From Vermamoeba vermiformis (lineage: Eukaryota; Tubulinea; Echinamoebida), in assembly GCA_045837725.1 (NCBI GenBank), contig JBEWZL010000145.1:310001-374000 (forward strand): 64,000 bases of DNA, in the 5' to 3' direction. The notes beneath the pieces are model-generated. The model saw nothing but the letters and a program-made list of their open reading frames with translations. It searched no databases and had not been told where the DNA came from. Position 1 is the stretch's first letter; each line of letters opens with the position of its first letter. Positions 27,012-38,418 of the stretch are shown in pieces. Both the position numbers and the translations under genes were made by a program.

Positions 27012-27188
27012 TTTAATAAGAACTCGATTCGGTTTCATCATAGTACTTTGAAGACTTTTCTCCTGTTCCGAACTTGGTAGTTTTCTTCAGCGAAAGGAAA
27101 ATTTATTTTGCCGGTGGTACAACAAATGTGCAAACAGATAATAGAAGCATCCACACGAATTACTTTAACATCGCATTAAACAACCGTT

Positions 27189-27775
27189 ATGTTTACTGGA
27201 TATGCCCCCAAAATATGCTCCGTGGCAGCACTAAAAAAGACGTATGGATTGAAAGGCGATTTACCCCAGATCGCAAAAGACTTGCTGGAAAAAACAAAAC
27301 TTGGCGTAAGTCTCGGATATTTTGCATAGTATTTGGACAACATTTTTTATGTTTTAATGGAAATTATTAGGTTTGTGAAGATTGGGAGGTGGATCCAGTA
27401 ACGGGTGAAGATCTGCCGTCAGTTACGCATGTAGCTAAATTTTGGCGAAAATATAATAATGAATCAATACCATTTTTACGACGCAAACCTCCGACCTTGG
27501 ATCGAATGTATGTATTTACAATCCAGGGTTCTCCTTTCGCTCGCGAACTGCTGTCAGACGCCTATAATATACTGGCGCCTATTGAAGGCTACGGCAACCT
27601 TAAGGAGTTAATGAGCGAATTACTGGACTATACATTGTCGCCGGAAGAAGACGCCGAGTTTCACGCTGGATTCAAAATTATTTGGAAAATTCAAGACCAA
27701 GAAAGGGCTGAACGAAAGATTGCCAAAGAGAAGGCTAAACAAGAAAGATTGAGAAAGAAGATGTCGTCCGTATAA
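27189..27775 (+). CDS. Conserved-looking unknown protein with charged C-terminal coiled coil
   Basis: Two exons (27189-27305 and 27371-27775), splice in phase, about 170 residues. The protein begins MFTGYAPKICSVAALKKTYG, contains DWEVDPVTGEDLPSVTHVAK and ends in a Lys/Arg/Glu helix (ERKIAKEKAKQERLRKKM) typical of nucleic-acid or ribosome contact. There is no signal peptide or TM helix. I do not recognise the family. It lies 177 bp after the C2/EF-hand gene on the same strand. Confidence 0.6.
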
Positions 27776-28665
27776 TGGTATCAAAATCGTTTTGACCGTG
27801 GATGTGCAAAGATTCAGTCTTTAGTGAACTGTAAAACCGAAATAAAAGATCGTACAAGTACACAGGTGTGGTTATAATTGGAATATGCAAGTAAGATTAT
27901 TTCTTCGCGTGACCAGAAGTGAAAGAGTACCGAACTGCCGTCAAAGGCTGGCTAGGCTGGGAAATTTTCCCCCCCCGAATGATGGCGAGGGGAAGGAGGG
28001 TGCCGATGATTTGAAATAATTCACCAAATTGTCAACGCTCCAATTACCCCCACCCCAGCCCCCCGCAAAACAGCACCAAGATGCAATAGTCTATTCGGGG
28101 TTTATTTTGTTCTGTTTTAGGGGGAGCTGGAGCTCAGCTGGTTTCTGTGTTCGGCGCGCTGCTGTTTGGGGTGTGGCGTTGGTGTGGGGTGAGGCTGGTG
28201 CTAGCGAGGGAGTAGGAGTGCCGATGTTTTATGGCCTAGACGGGGGCGAGCTGTTGCCTGGGGAGTGACTTGTTCTGCGTGGTTGGGGTGACGAGATAGT
28301 TGTGTTTGTATGGTCCTGAGTGTTGGTTGTTAAATTGTGTGCTGGTTTTGTTGAGGTGAGTGGTTGGACTCTCGCCGTGTTGTTTTGGTGTGTGAGATGT
28401 AGAGGTGTTGGGAGTAGTAGATGAAGGATTGTTAGAGGGTCGTTTTATTTTAATGTCCTGGTTTGAGCCAGCGGAATTAGATGCCACGTATTAAGCGGTA
28501 TTTTCTTTCTTTTTGATTTTCTCCTTACATAGTATTGATGCTCATATTACATTGTTTTCTATGAGCACATAATAATATCTATTACTGGCTTACTTTATGT
28601 TGAGTATATCATACAATGCATTGGCTATTAACACTATTCACAACTTGACTGCAAGGCAATTCACC
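27776..28665. other. Intergenic region with a G+T-rich strand-skewed tract
   Basis: The segment begins with a run of eight C (27970s) and purine-rich sequence, followed by about 350 bp in which the plus strand is dominated by G and T. Apart from the doubtful minus-strand frame at 28236-28487, I see no gene. The AMMECR1 3' UTR enters it from the right. Confidence 0.5.
28236..28487 (-). CDS. Possible Ser/Thr/Asn/Pro-rich short protein in a strand-skewed tract
   Basis: An 83-codon frame beginning MASNSAGSNQDIKIKRPSN and rich in Ser, Thr, Asn, His and Pro. It lies in a tract (about 28090-28440) where the plus strand is almost all G and T, so the composition alone would create such a frame. No domain and no clear splice to further exons. 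It could be the start of a low-complexity protein or just the skewed tract. Low confidence. Confidence 0.25.
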   Translation of the reverse strand: MASNSAGSNQDIKIKRPSNNPSSTTPNTSTSHTPKQHGESPTTHLNKTSTQFNNQHSGPYKHNYLVTPTTQNKSLPRQQLAPV

Positions 28666-29448
28666 TTACTTCTTCTTGTAGTGCTTCACGTAGGACTTGT
28701 AGTCGCAGTGAGCAGCCGAGGCTTGAAATCTCGTCGTGCCAATGGCCATCTTGCTGCTCTCTATCTTGCCCTTGTAGCCCGCCTTGCGAATCAATTGCGT
28801 AATTGTAGTGGCGTGGTCCCAACCTAAGCACATCCACAACATCAATTTTCATGAACAAGAAGAATAGTATCGTGTCGTACGTACCATTGCTTGAGGCTAC
28901 ATTAGGCAAGAATATAGCATGGCCTTCGAAGATTTGTTGCTTGCCGCTGTGAGTCGCATCTCGATCGTAGACTTCAAAGTCGATCGTAACGCCGTGACGA
29001 CCAACTTCCCAATCATAGCAGGAGTCGACCTCTTCGAAACTATGCAAGATGGAGATATGGCAAGAGAGTTTAGACACTTCTTTCAACTCTATCGGGTCAA
29101 ATCTCGTGTCTTGCAACGCGGAGATGAGCGAATAACGTCGCAGTTGTTCCGGTAAAGGCTTCGCACCGCCAGTGCAACCCTTGCAACCTCTTAACTCTCC
29201 ATCTTCATAGTGTCCGCGACGCCACGTTACAAAGAGCAAGCTAAAAGAAATTAAATAAGGATCAGATCGGAAATTTGAAATATTTTTCTAAATGCGCAAA
29301 ATTATTGATTAAATGGAAATATGGTTATAACTTACGCGTTAGTATTTTCTATGGTTGAAGGAGGATTAGGCAATTCTTTGGATTCAAGATGCGATTCCAA
29401 AACATCAAAACAGAAATAACACATTTCAGGGGTCGCTTGGATGGCCAT
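28666..29448 (-). CDS. AMMECR1-domain protein
   Basis: Three exons. Exon 1 (from ATG 29448) encodes MAIQATPEMCYFCFDVLESH. The AMMECR1 core is clear: ELRGCKGCTGGAKPLPEQLR (the family LRGCxG motif), YSLISALQDTRFDPIELKEV, DSCYDWEVGRHGVTIDF and IFLPNVASSNGWDHATT, ending in AGYKGKIESSKM. The protein is about 210 residues, close to the size of the domain alone, without the long N-terminal extension of vertebrate AMMECR1. The domain is conserved from archaea to animals; its molecular role is unsettled. Stop TAA. Confidence 0.93.
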
Positions 29449-29882
29449 TTTGGACTGTTCGACTCTCGGCTAATACTAAATAGTAATCTTTCGAGCAAGG
29501 CAAAGAGCCGAACCAGTTGTGGAGTTCAGTGAGGTTGAAATTAAAAAAAGCATCCAAATTTCTTGTGAAGTTGGACCTGGTCAAGCGACCTTCCATAAAT
29601 CGGTCAAAATATTTCCAACCAAAGAAAATAGACCAATAAAAAACGAAACAGAATCAGTAGAACTCAAAAATAATGCAGTTTCAGTCAAGATCTTGATTCT
29701 CCGCTAGGAAAACAACGTTTTATGGCAATATTGTCGCAAAATATTTACATGGGTAAGTCCGTTAGGGTCTTATATCAATAATATCCTTCATAAACCAAAG
29801 GCCACCGGTTTGAAGAATACCTTAATAGAAAATCGCTTCGTGGCGTAATTATGAGCTCTTATTACTATTATAAGGACCTACA
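29449..29882. other. Intergenic, about 430 bp
   Basis: Region between AMMECR1 and aprataxin, both on the minus strand. It must contain the AMMECR1 promoter and the aprataxin 3' UTR. A 62-codon plus-strand frame (29519-29707) has no supporting features and was not accepted. Confidence 0.45.
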
Positions 29883-30930
29883 TCAACTCGTTTCGCTCTT
29901 CTCCTCTTGTTCTGCATTAGAAATTCCGTCTTGTTTGGATCCCTTGCACGCAGTGTAATGCTCCTTAGCCTTGTACCAATTCGTGCCCATATCTATGCCG
30001 CATTTGTGGCACGTCATAGGCCCGTCAGCCAGCTCCGCCAGATCGTAAAAATTAATCTAAATAAAGTTCTGTTAGGCCCGGTACGAAGTTAGAGTTAGAG
30101 GGCAAACGTACTGGATAATAGCCCTCTCGTCGAACGCGAGCAATAAACTCGTTAACTTCTAAGAAATATCTCGTAGTAAATGTATTGTAGTGTTTGGCGT
30201 GCTTCATGGACGAGGATTCAAAGTCATCGCTGATCACGTGCAAGTGCAGCTGTTTCATGCTCGGCTTGCCGTGGAATCCCATCTTAAAATTAGCGGCAGC
30301 TGCTCTCGTACTCTTCGCTTTAAGTCTACGATAAAAATATTAATAATGAGATTTTTAGCTTCGTGTACTAGCCAGATCCAGTGTTCAACTTACTCCTCGA
30401 GCCATTTGTTTGCACGGTCAAGCATCTTCTCAATAATGGGAATATCTTTTCTAGTGACTAATGGTAAGATACTTATGTTAGTTTGACGCGTCAAATTGAT
30501 TGTGTACCGAGAAAATTCTTACCGTCAGCAGCGGTGTCGATCCAAGTCCTAATTGGCAACACCAAAAAATGGAATTTGGCTTTAGGGAATTTATCATTAA
30601 TTATCATCACATCGTCATCTCGATAGAGTATCGCTTGGCTATTCTCTGGATTTTCAGGGTGTTTTATGATATTTGTTAAAGCATACGCCCTATTTTAATG
30701 CCGTTAAAATGCTGCAAAATTATTTATAATATCAAATAAACGTACCATTTTGGCCACTGAAAATTAGGATTTTTCTTGTTGCCGTTTTCAACCACTTCCT
30801 CTTGCGGATTGTCTTTAAGGTAATCTAATACGAGTCCAGTGCTATTCATTGTGCCTTCAGCTTCGTGTTCGTGCGCACTGCAACAAAATATAATGCTGAA
30901 TGCACTAACGAACAACAAGGCCGCTGTCAT
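29883..30930 (-). CDS. Aprataxin-like HIT nucleotide hydrolase with C-terminal zinc finger
   Basis: HIT domain exons carry YRDDDVMIINDKFPKAKFH and VLPIRTWIDTAADG, with the catalytic block GKPSMKQLHLHVISDDFES (HxHxx type as in aprataxin/Hnt3). The last exon has a zinc finger CHKCGIDMGTNWYKAKEHYTAC, the aprataxin C2HC finger. The enzyme removes AMP from abortive DNA-ligation intermediates. No FHA domain is present, so it matches the short Hnt3-like form. Unexpectedly, the first ATG in frame (30930) gives MTAALLFVSAFSIIFCCSA, which looks like a signal peptide; a second ATG near 30849 would make a leaderless protein. It is the only gene here that ends in TGA. Confidence 0.9.
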
Positions 30931-31229
30931 CGATGTCTCGTTCTTTGCCTTTTCTCTGCTTCGGTATACTGCGTTAAATTTAAGCAACAACTGAAGCAAT
31001 TGGATCAGTACAATAAGAGTACGCTATTTATATTATACAAACTGACGAAGCTTCGCGCAGGCGATCGACAGTTGCGCTTTTGAGTTTATTTTTGTTGATC
31101 GGCGTTACTAACCGCCCAACATTTTCGAAAATTTTGTACATGATTGGAATTATTATTATAGAGCTTGTAATAGTATTAAGAGAACCAAAAGTGTATTGTT
31201 GAAAGAATTACTTTGATGCAAAGGTCCGC
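30931..31229. other. Intergenic, 300 bp
   Basis: Aprataxin promoter side and elongin C 3' UTR. No gene seen. Confidence 0.45.
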
Positions 31230-31722
31230 TTAAGCATCCAAGAAGTTAGCAGCCATCAACAAGTCCAAAGCAATCTCGGGCTCGATGGGGAACTCGGGGA
31301 TTTGACCAGTGGTGTTGCTGTATTTCACCTTGTAGTAGAAGTACTTGATCACCTTCTCAAGGATGGGAGTAGAAATCTCGCGGAAGGTAACTTCACCACT
31401 CTCCTTTTCGATAAAGGCAGCTACAATTATGTGTTAAAAATGAGTTTTCGCGTGTAAGTGAAGTATGGAAGAATAAATAAAATTTTGAGATAATTACGAT
31501 CAAAAAAAAAGACTAAATTAAAAATAACTCTAGAAAGCGTCTTAAAAATAAAATAACGCCTGTTTTATGTACTACAATAAATGTAGATAATTTATACGTA
31601 CTTCCTTCAAGACCAGAAAGCATAGACTTAATGGTACCAGAGACCATCGCGCATGAGCGGTGGACCAAAAATTCGTGATCGTCAGCGCTGATGAGCTTAA
31701 TGTAATCGAGTTCGTCAGACAT
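31230..31722 (-). CDS. ELOC: Elongin C (Skp1-like BTB-fold adaptor)
   Basis: Two exons separated by an intron of about 180 nt. The protein reads [20 protein letters not shown] and [11 protein letters not shown], then [28 protein letters not shown] and [20 protein letters not shown], ending LDA. That is nearly full-length identity to the elongin C pattern, about 100 residues. It bridges elongin B and BC-box proteins in cullin-RING ubiquitin ligases and takes part in the elongin transcription factor. It is nuclear and cytosolic. Stop TAA. Confidence 0.95.
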
Positions 31723-32042
31723 TATTTAGAGATACTCTATCCAACGCGACGTGGCTTGTTGTATTGCAAAGAGAAATAAATTGTAAAATTAGTTGAAAGT
31801 AAAAGCTGCTTTGTCACTAGCACCAAAGATCATACCACTACCACTAGGTCAATAGTAATCCCTTGTACTTTAACTAACGACTGATGAGTTGCACGCGTAA
31901 GAATTACCAAGAAAAGGCAAGTAAGTCTAAAAGCCTCATCTTTCTTAACCGCAGTCCTACATCGAGGAATTTTATTTACATAGCTTGAATAAATTATTGA
32001 ATAAATATTTACACGTGATTGAGTTGATTATAAGAATGTAGA
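31723..32042. other. Intergenic, 320 bp
   Basis: Between elongin C and the CX9C gene, both on minus. AT-rich, no ORF or RNA gene recognised. Confidence 0.45.
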
Positions 32043-32240
32043 TTATTTTTTATGGCTCATCTCGGCTTTCTGCTTCTGGGTGCACGCAGCAAATTCTTTT
32101 ATTTCTTTTTGGCACTTACTCATAACTCTGTTATTTTTAATTAAGCAGTCTTCGAATATCTGATACGCCTCTCGACATCCCGTGCTGTCTATTATGTCGT
32201 TGAAATCCCGGTGCTCTCCGCTCGCGCTTTTGTCTGCCAT
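32043..32240 (-). CDS. Twin CX9C mitochondrial protein, COA4/CMC3-like
   Basis: An intronless gene of 65 codons. Two CX9C halves are visible, CREAYQIFEDC and CQKEIKEFAAC, separated by LIKNNRVMSK, the helix-turn-helix CHCH fold imported by Mia40 into the intermembrane space. The residues before the first motif (DFNDIIDSTGC) resemble the DxxIxxTGC lead-in of COA4, a cytochrome c oxidase assembly factor. Other small CX9C proteins are possible. It is divergent to uridine phosphorylase with 116 bp between the starts. Confidence 0.8.
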   Translation of the reverse strand: MADKSASGEHRDFNDIIDSTGCREAYQIFEDCLIKNNRVMSKCQKEIKEFAACTQKQKAEMSHKK

Positions 32241-32356
32241 CTCTAATTTGATATGATCCCGTATTGTTGTGTATTACGCCGCTCGTTGCAGATACAAAAA
32301 GTTGTTTTGAAGTTCAATTTTAATATTCTAAAGCCTTGTTTCACGAAAGAACACAG

Positions 32357-33924
32357 ATGAGCACTGCAGTCAAACAACCCGAACAACAAAAAGTCGGCTC
32401 TATTGTCGATGCTAACTTCCCTCACGATGCCGAAGGTCGTGTTTATCACGTCGGAGTCAAGAAGGGTGAAGGTAATCCGCTCAGAAAATTTCAATTAATT
32501 ATTGAAAATTCCGTTTATTAAAAATTACGATTCTATAGCTTAGTACCATTAGATATGAGCGTAATTCATTACTTGTCGGGACCAGAGAAAAATCCGAATT
32601 CTACTTTGAATAATCTTTTTGTTGTGAATTGTTTGCAAATTAGGATTATTCAGCTTTTCTTCGTGCATTCGCATCATATTAATAAGTATGGCGTATTATA
32701 GTTGCAAACAGAGTATTATCCGTTGGAGATCCCAAGAGAGCTGAACTTTTGGCCAAGTTTCTCGACACCGACGAAAAAACCATGTTTAAACGAGCATCAA
32801 ACAGAGGTTATGTAGTATATACTGGTAAAAAGAACGGCGTACGTATTATAATATTATAACTGACTATTTGACGTTAATTCTAACGAATTTTTGGATGCAG
32901 GTCCCCGTCAGTATTATCGCCACTGGCATGGTAAGCCTATTTTTCCCATAATATTTATATGGTCCTAATTTTATCAACAGGGACACCCTATGATGGATTT
33001 TCTTGTTCGCGAGGTCCGTGCTGTCGTTGACGGTCCTATGGTGATCATGCGATTTGGTACTTGTGGCACGGTAGATCCGAACGTAAAAGTGGGCACGATT
33101 GCTGTATGCGCTGAGGCCGTGTCCATCACACGCAACTTTGACGCGTTCAGTGAAGAGCACGAGAGCGGTGTGGAGTCACATGGCAGACCCGCCACTGATT
33201 TCTATTACATTTCTCGACCCGTCAAGCCAGATCCAGAGTTGCACGATATGGTACGCCAATCAATGATCATACATATTAATGTAGTTACTAATTATATACC
33301 TTCAGTTGAAAGACGAATTGAAGGCTGAGATGACAACACACGGTGCTGAACACGATGTTATTGACGGCATGAACGCACAAGGAGACTCGTTCTATGGCAG
33401 TCAAGGTGCGAATTATACAAAAGATGGCGAGCTTGAGCTTTAGGAGCACGTGTATTCATATTTATATTCCTCTTATAGGACGAACGGATCCGAACTTTAT
33501 TGACCACAACGAAACACTGATTGACGAGCTGATTGCAAGTACCCGAAGATGACCACGCTAGAAATGGAGTCGTACCACTTGTAAGTCACCAACAGACCTT
33601 AGTTCTATATTTAGACGCGTCGTATTAACGCTGCTGTTGCGTGCAGGTTACATTTGGGTCAAGTGTGCAGAAAGCCGATTAAGACTGCTGCAGCTACTAT
33701 TATCTTGGCGCAACGTAAGAAAGGAGATTTCTTGCCCAACGATCAAATTAAGAAGCTAGAGGCCATTGGTGGTGAGGCCTGTTTGAGAACTTTGACCAAA
33801 GTTAAATTGGACGAGTCGGTAAGTCGATGATGTGACGGACTAGAGTAGTGTTGTATCAATATTAATACTATTGTATGAATAGCAAACTACTCAGGGACCT
33901 GATTGTGTCTGGAACAACATGTAA
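32357..33924 (+). CDS. Uridine phosphorylase-like nucleoside phosphorylase, with a one-base deletion near 33,537
   Basis: At least eight exons starting MSTAVKQPEQQKVG. Family blocks: NRVLSVGDPKRAELLAKFLD (phosphate loop), VSIIATGMGHPMMDFLVREV, MRFGTCGTVDPNVKVG (substrate region), and TTLEMESYHLLHLGQVC (the MExE-type uridine site). It splits uridine with phosphate to uracil and ribose 1-phosphate. In the exon starting 33480 the frame for HNETLIDELIA passes to that for KYPKMTTLEMESYH only if one A is missing (GCAAGTACC where GCAAAGTACC is expected). Either the allele is broken or the assembly has an error. Stop TAA at 33922. Confidence 0.85.
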
Positions 33925-34266
33925 AATTGAAAGGTTTAGTAAATAGACTTATCTTCTATTATTAATTATGCTGCTGACTCAATGCTAATTATCATGATTA
34001 GTTTTATTTTTAATCCAATTCGATGGGCTATTCTTTGAACGATCAATTGCAAACTTGGATTCGGTTCGAACCGTTTGGGTTAAAATTGTTCGTGACTAAA
34101 CCATTCTGCTAATAGTGGATTGGCCGTTCGAAGCTGTCATTTTGAAAGGTCAATTGACATTTTACCAGAGCGGGAGGTCCGTAGGCGAAATTTGAAGGCA
34201 AAAATATCTCGTGACACCTCATTAATTAATTAGCGACTGCAGCCGTTGAGCAAGAACACAACAACT
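33925..34266. other. Intergenic, 340 bp, with a short GGTTCGAACC palindrome
   Basis: Uridine phosphorylase 3' UTR and GST promoter. The palindrome near 34062-34071 resembles a tRNA T-loop core, but flanking arms do not pair as a tRNA. Confidence 0.4.
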
Positions 34267-35247
34267 ATGAGTTCAAACGATATTGTATTGCGCTACTTCG
34301 ATATTAAGGGCCTCGCTGAGGGCATCCGCTTGTTGTTCGAAGAGGCAGGGATTGAATACAAAGAAGAACGATTCACTCGTGATGGTAATATTTATTTAAT
34401 TATTTTAAAATATTTTTTATGTTAATTATAAAGCTCAATTATCATTAAATTGCTTAATTAATAGAGTGGTATGGATCCGTCAAGGAAAATTACAAACAAA
34501 ATGGTATTTCTCCTTTTGGCCAAGTTCCTATCGTTTCATACGGTACTCAACATATGGCTCAAAGGTAAGAAGCATTTCAGGCTGTTAAATGAAAAGACAC
34601 ATCCGATCGTTAACTCATTTAATTAACGCAGTGAGGCTATCATTCGCTACTTTGCCAAGAAGCACGGTCTTTATGGCAAAACCGACGAAGAGCAATACAG
34701 ATGCGACATGATTGCTGCTGGCACTGCTGTAAGTCCGACCATTTTTCGAATCTGCAATAATATTAACTTTATTTTTAGGATTGGAGACGCCCGTATGTGC
34801 AATTAGTATACTCTAATGAATTCGTAAGTGTTATAGCTCCGTTTATACTTTGCGCCATTCGTTTTGGAGATCAACATTAATAATAAGTTTAGGACAAGAA
34901 CCTGCCAGTTTACACGAGCACAACTTTGCCCCAATCAGTCGTTACCTTTGAAAACTTGCTTAGTGCTGTAGAGGGCGGCGATCACTACTTCTGTGGCCGC
35001 GAGCTGTTGTTCTGTGACCTCTTAGTGTTTGATTTGCTCGAGCTCAACTTGCGCCTGGACGCTAAGTGCCTCGACAATGCACCTAAGTTAGCTGCTTTCC
35101 ATAAAAGGTAATAATATTAAAGGTATATTATGTAAGTTGTTATTAACCAATTTGATATATATTAGAGTGGCTGCTCGTCCTGGAATCGCTTCTTACTTGG
35201 CCAGCGGCAGAGTGCCCACCAAGATCAACAACAGTGGCAGAGGATAA
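34267..35247 (+). CDS. Glutathione S-transferase (sigma/pi-like)
   Basis: Six exons, about 205 residues. The thioredoxin-fold N-domain has VLRYFDIKGLAEGIRLLFEE (catalytic Tyr near position 11), then GQVPIVSYGTQHMAQSEAII (cis-Pro and the glutathione gamma-Glu binding Gln-Ser). The helical C-domain includes YRCDMIAAGTADWRRPYVQL and LLFCDLLVFDLLE (the FxxxD N-capping motif). Ends RVPTKINNSGRG. It conjugates glutathione to electrophiles in the cytosol. Stop TAA. Confidence 0.93.
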
Positions 35248-35429
35248 ACGAAACAGCTTGTATTAATAACAATATAACACCTTTTCTGATACGTAATGGC
35301 AAAATGCGAACCACATCCAGCAATAAATAGTACTGGTGTCTTAATTTTGTTTTCGTGCGTGACCGGATCCAGTCACGTGATCGCTTATTGGATAGCCCTT
35401 ATCAATACTGTACATGTTATTTATTTGCA

Positions 35430-38267
35430 TTACGATGATTGGTCAAATCCTTCGTGATGCACGAGCACTAAAATGTGCTGATATTTCTTCAACACTTTTG
35501 TGATGTCATCGCGCGTAACACTTTCGCGCCACATTATCTCTTCGAGGTGATGGAAACCACGGAAATATGGGCACAACCTGAAAAAATAAATTAGTAAGAA
35601 TATTTCCTTTTTAGGCTAAAAACACATTTTAATGTTAATAGGGTGTCTTATGTAATTCAAACGTACCGTTTAAATAGTGCATATTCCGCGGAATTATCGT
35701 TCAACTTTTCAATATATTCGTTTTCATGCGGTTTCAAGCCAGCAGGTGACAGCAAATACGGCGAATTTTGAAACACTTCTTCATCGAACCCGTCTTCGTT
35801 GGTATTGCTAGTGGTAGTATTATCGTTGGTGTTATTATACAGGCTGTTATGATAACTCTCGTTGGCTATTTCGTCTTCATCGCGTGGATCCGGAATAAGT
35901 AAAAATACAAAAGTGTGGATCTGGATCAATAAATCTTGTCTGAGCAGCCACACAACTACTTCAACAAACTCGCGTTGCAATGAAGATGCCAGTGGGTGCA
36001 CTAATTGACCTAGTGTCTTGTTGGCTGCAAATCTGGACCGTTGAAAAATCAGTCAAAAGTACGAGGTGAACACGTGTAAAAAAATTCTCAGAAAAAAATG
36101 CTGCATTTGACGTACCCAGCTAATACTTCGGCCAATCTGAATGCAGGGAATGCTTTTTGAAATGTTGTCGTGAGCCAATCGAAATAAAAGTTGGCGCATT
36201 TTGGATCCGGATTCAGCACGTAAACATTGGTCTTTGTCAACGTGTCTATAATACGAGCCTTATTCCAATAGACCAAATGTGCTGCCAATCTAATGTGCCA
36301 CACACCGTTAGTCATATATGCATTTCCTTATAAGTAAATAATACGTACTTGTAGAGCTGTGACAGCGGAATGCCAGTCTCATTCTGCAGTTCTCTGAACG
36401 ACTTTGTTGGCTTTGCTATTTCAATTAATCTTTTCAATGTCGGCGAGGCATCCTAAAGAAGCATTGTTATTACCAAATTAGGCAATAAGGGCAGATCCGC
36501 GTACCTTCGGTAATGTTCGTAACAAATCGATTGGATCTAGGATGAGTAGAGTTTGATAAGGTCTAATAGGTATTAGGGGCTGATCTTCTGCGTCTTTAGT
36601 CGACAAACTGATGTTGATCCAGTCATTAATGCGCAAATGAATATTGCCTTCGTCGCGCAGTCCGTGGAACAGATCTTTCATCAGACTGGCCAAACTACTC
36701 GATTGGATCAAGTCATATGTAAGTGCCTTATGATCTAAATATAGAGGGTGTATTAGTTTTATGCAAATGAAAGGAGGTCTATTCCCGTGAAAAAATTAAA
36801 TATGACACGTGTCAAAGTGTCACTTGAAGTGTCAACAGATCCGTACCAGGTTTGCTGCTCTCATCAGTCGCTTGTGTTTGTGACAGCAGCCATCGTTCTC
36901 GTATCCTCAGCATCTTGAACACTTCATTTGTGACATATTTACATCGTTCTTCTTCGTGTTTAAGTGCTGCTGCGACTTGTTCTGCCACGTGATAGCACAT
37001 CTTGGTGATTGCTGGCTCGGCCTAAAAATAACATCAAATTAATTATTGTGCTATATATAATTACTATATAACGATAAAGGAATGAATTAGAGCAATATTT
37101 TGATACCATGTAAGGAGGTATGTTTTGATTGCCTTTTTAGGAAGTGTAAGTAATATCTATATTTGCAGTATTGTGTACCTTCTTCTGCACGACGAGCACG
37201 ATATTAAACATGGCAATTTCGTCTTTGTTTTTCTTGGCAAATGGACTGGTATTGTGCTGCACAGTGCTCGAGTGATCGTTCATGTTGTTGATGGACATAT
37301 GTTCTAACGATGATACGCGCGCAATATTGTCAATATAATCGTTGGCTGCAAATGGAATTCGTTAGATCGATCGTATTTCCTATTTTGGTAATTCAGATCC
37401 AGGATCGCGTACCTAAATATTGAGATTCTCTTAAAGAAGGCTTAGAGCCACCAGATGAGTTCATTACATCACTGCCACTAGAGTCTTTTCGAAGTGGAAT
37501 AGTATCGTGCGATATTCCTAAGCTAGATCCGTCTGCATTTGGTTCGCTTGAATTTCCAGATGAGCTGCTCGAATTCAATTTCGTGTTGTTGGCTGTAGGT
37601 GTTGCTATTAATATAGAATCACCCATAAGAGCACTAGGTGGAGTATTCTTATGCGAGACAGTGGTAGGATAGCCGATGAATTTTTGATCGTCGATCATGA
37701 ACTCGAAGATCTGATCGCAATTTGCGGCTCGAGGGCACAGAACACCGCATAATACTACTGATGGTAAGTGATAGGCATCCCATGAGCCATGTTCGGCTAT
37801 TACTGGCTTATCGTCAGGGTTCTTTGGTGTGTTTTCGATCCCGGCTTGAAAGAATTAATATAACAGTTCAAATTAATTTGAAAATATTTTTAAAACGTGG
37901 TATGAGCATATTTATATCGATAGTGTATTATTGCAGACCGAACAACAGCCTTAGAAATAATAAAAAATAACGTGTGATAAATAATAATTTGGATGTGGCT
38001 TTTGTCTCGTACTTACTTTTCTTCGAACCATCAGCTTTATGTCCTTGGGTACCTTTGATTTTATCTTGAGTCTCTTCTGATAAATGCTTGCGATATACAG
38101 GTGGATAACGAAACACGAGTTGATCTCCGCCTAAAAACAAATAAAATTTGCGTTAATATAAGAATAAGGCCTATTCTAATTATATATGTACCTAAGCTCG
38201 TATGTACACCAAGCAATATGCCGCTTAACTTAAGCTGTGCTTGATCCGGTTGAAAACTTAAACTCAT
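35430..38267 (-). CDS. NPRL3: GATOR1 subunit NPRL3 (nitrogen permease regulator 3-like)
   Basis: About nine exons from MSLSFQPDQAQLKLSGILLG (ATG 38267). The first exons form the longin-type domain (GDQLVFRYPPVYRKH; GVLCPRAANCDQIFEFMIDD). A Ser/Asn-rich insert follows (about 37630-37420). The C-terminal winged-helix region has GIPLSQLYKLAAHLVYWNKA and VYVLNPDPKC, then LFKRLCPYFRGFHHLEEIMW and VTRDDITKVLKKY, the diagnostic NPRL3 end. With NPRL2 and DEPDC5 it forms the GAP that turns off Rag GTPases and so TORC1 when amino acids are scarce, at the lysosome or vacuole. Several of its introns begin GTACGCG(G)ATC. Confidence 0.92.
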
Positions 38268-38418
38268 CCGCGATCAACCACAGTGATGCTACAATAGCTT
38301 AATTTCCACGTGATATCGTGGTATTATATACAAATTAATACAAAGCACAGAAAAAATCACGTTCTGACGCGTTTTTAAAATTTTGTTGCCATTTTTAACA
38401 GAAGATTTTATTTGCGAG
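38268..38418. promoter_or_regulatory. Divergent promoter NPRL3 / CHORD-like gene
   Basis: 151 bp separate the two starts. A plausible 5' intron acceptor (TTTTTAACAG) lies just before the plus-strand ATG at 38419. Confidence 0.4.

Noticed and set aside
28029-28268. Plus-strand 79-codon ORF in the G+T tract
   Set aside because: Composition artefact; the sequence is Gly/Val/Trp-rich without domain or start context.
29519-29707. 62-codon ORF between AMMECR1 and aprataxin
   Set aside because: Lys/Glu-rich but AT-biased, with no domain, no splice partner and location in expected promoter/UTR.
34054-34081. tRNA gene suggested by GGTTCGAACC
   Set aside because: The flanking arms do not pair as acceptor, D or anticodon stems; it is just a short palindrome.
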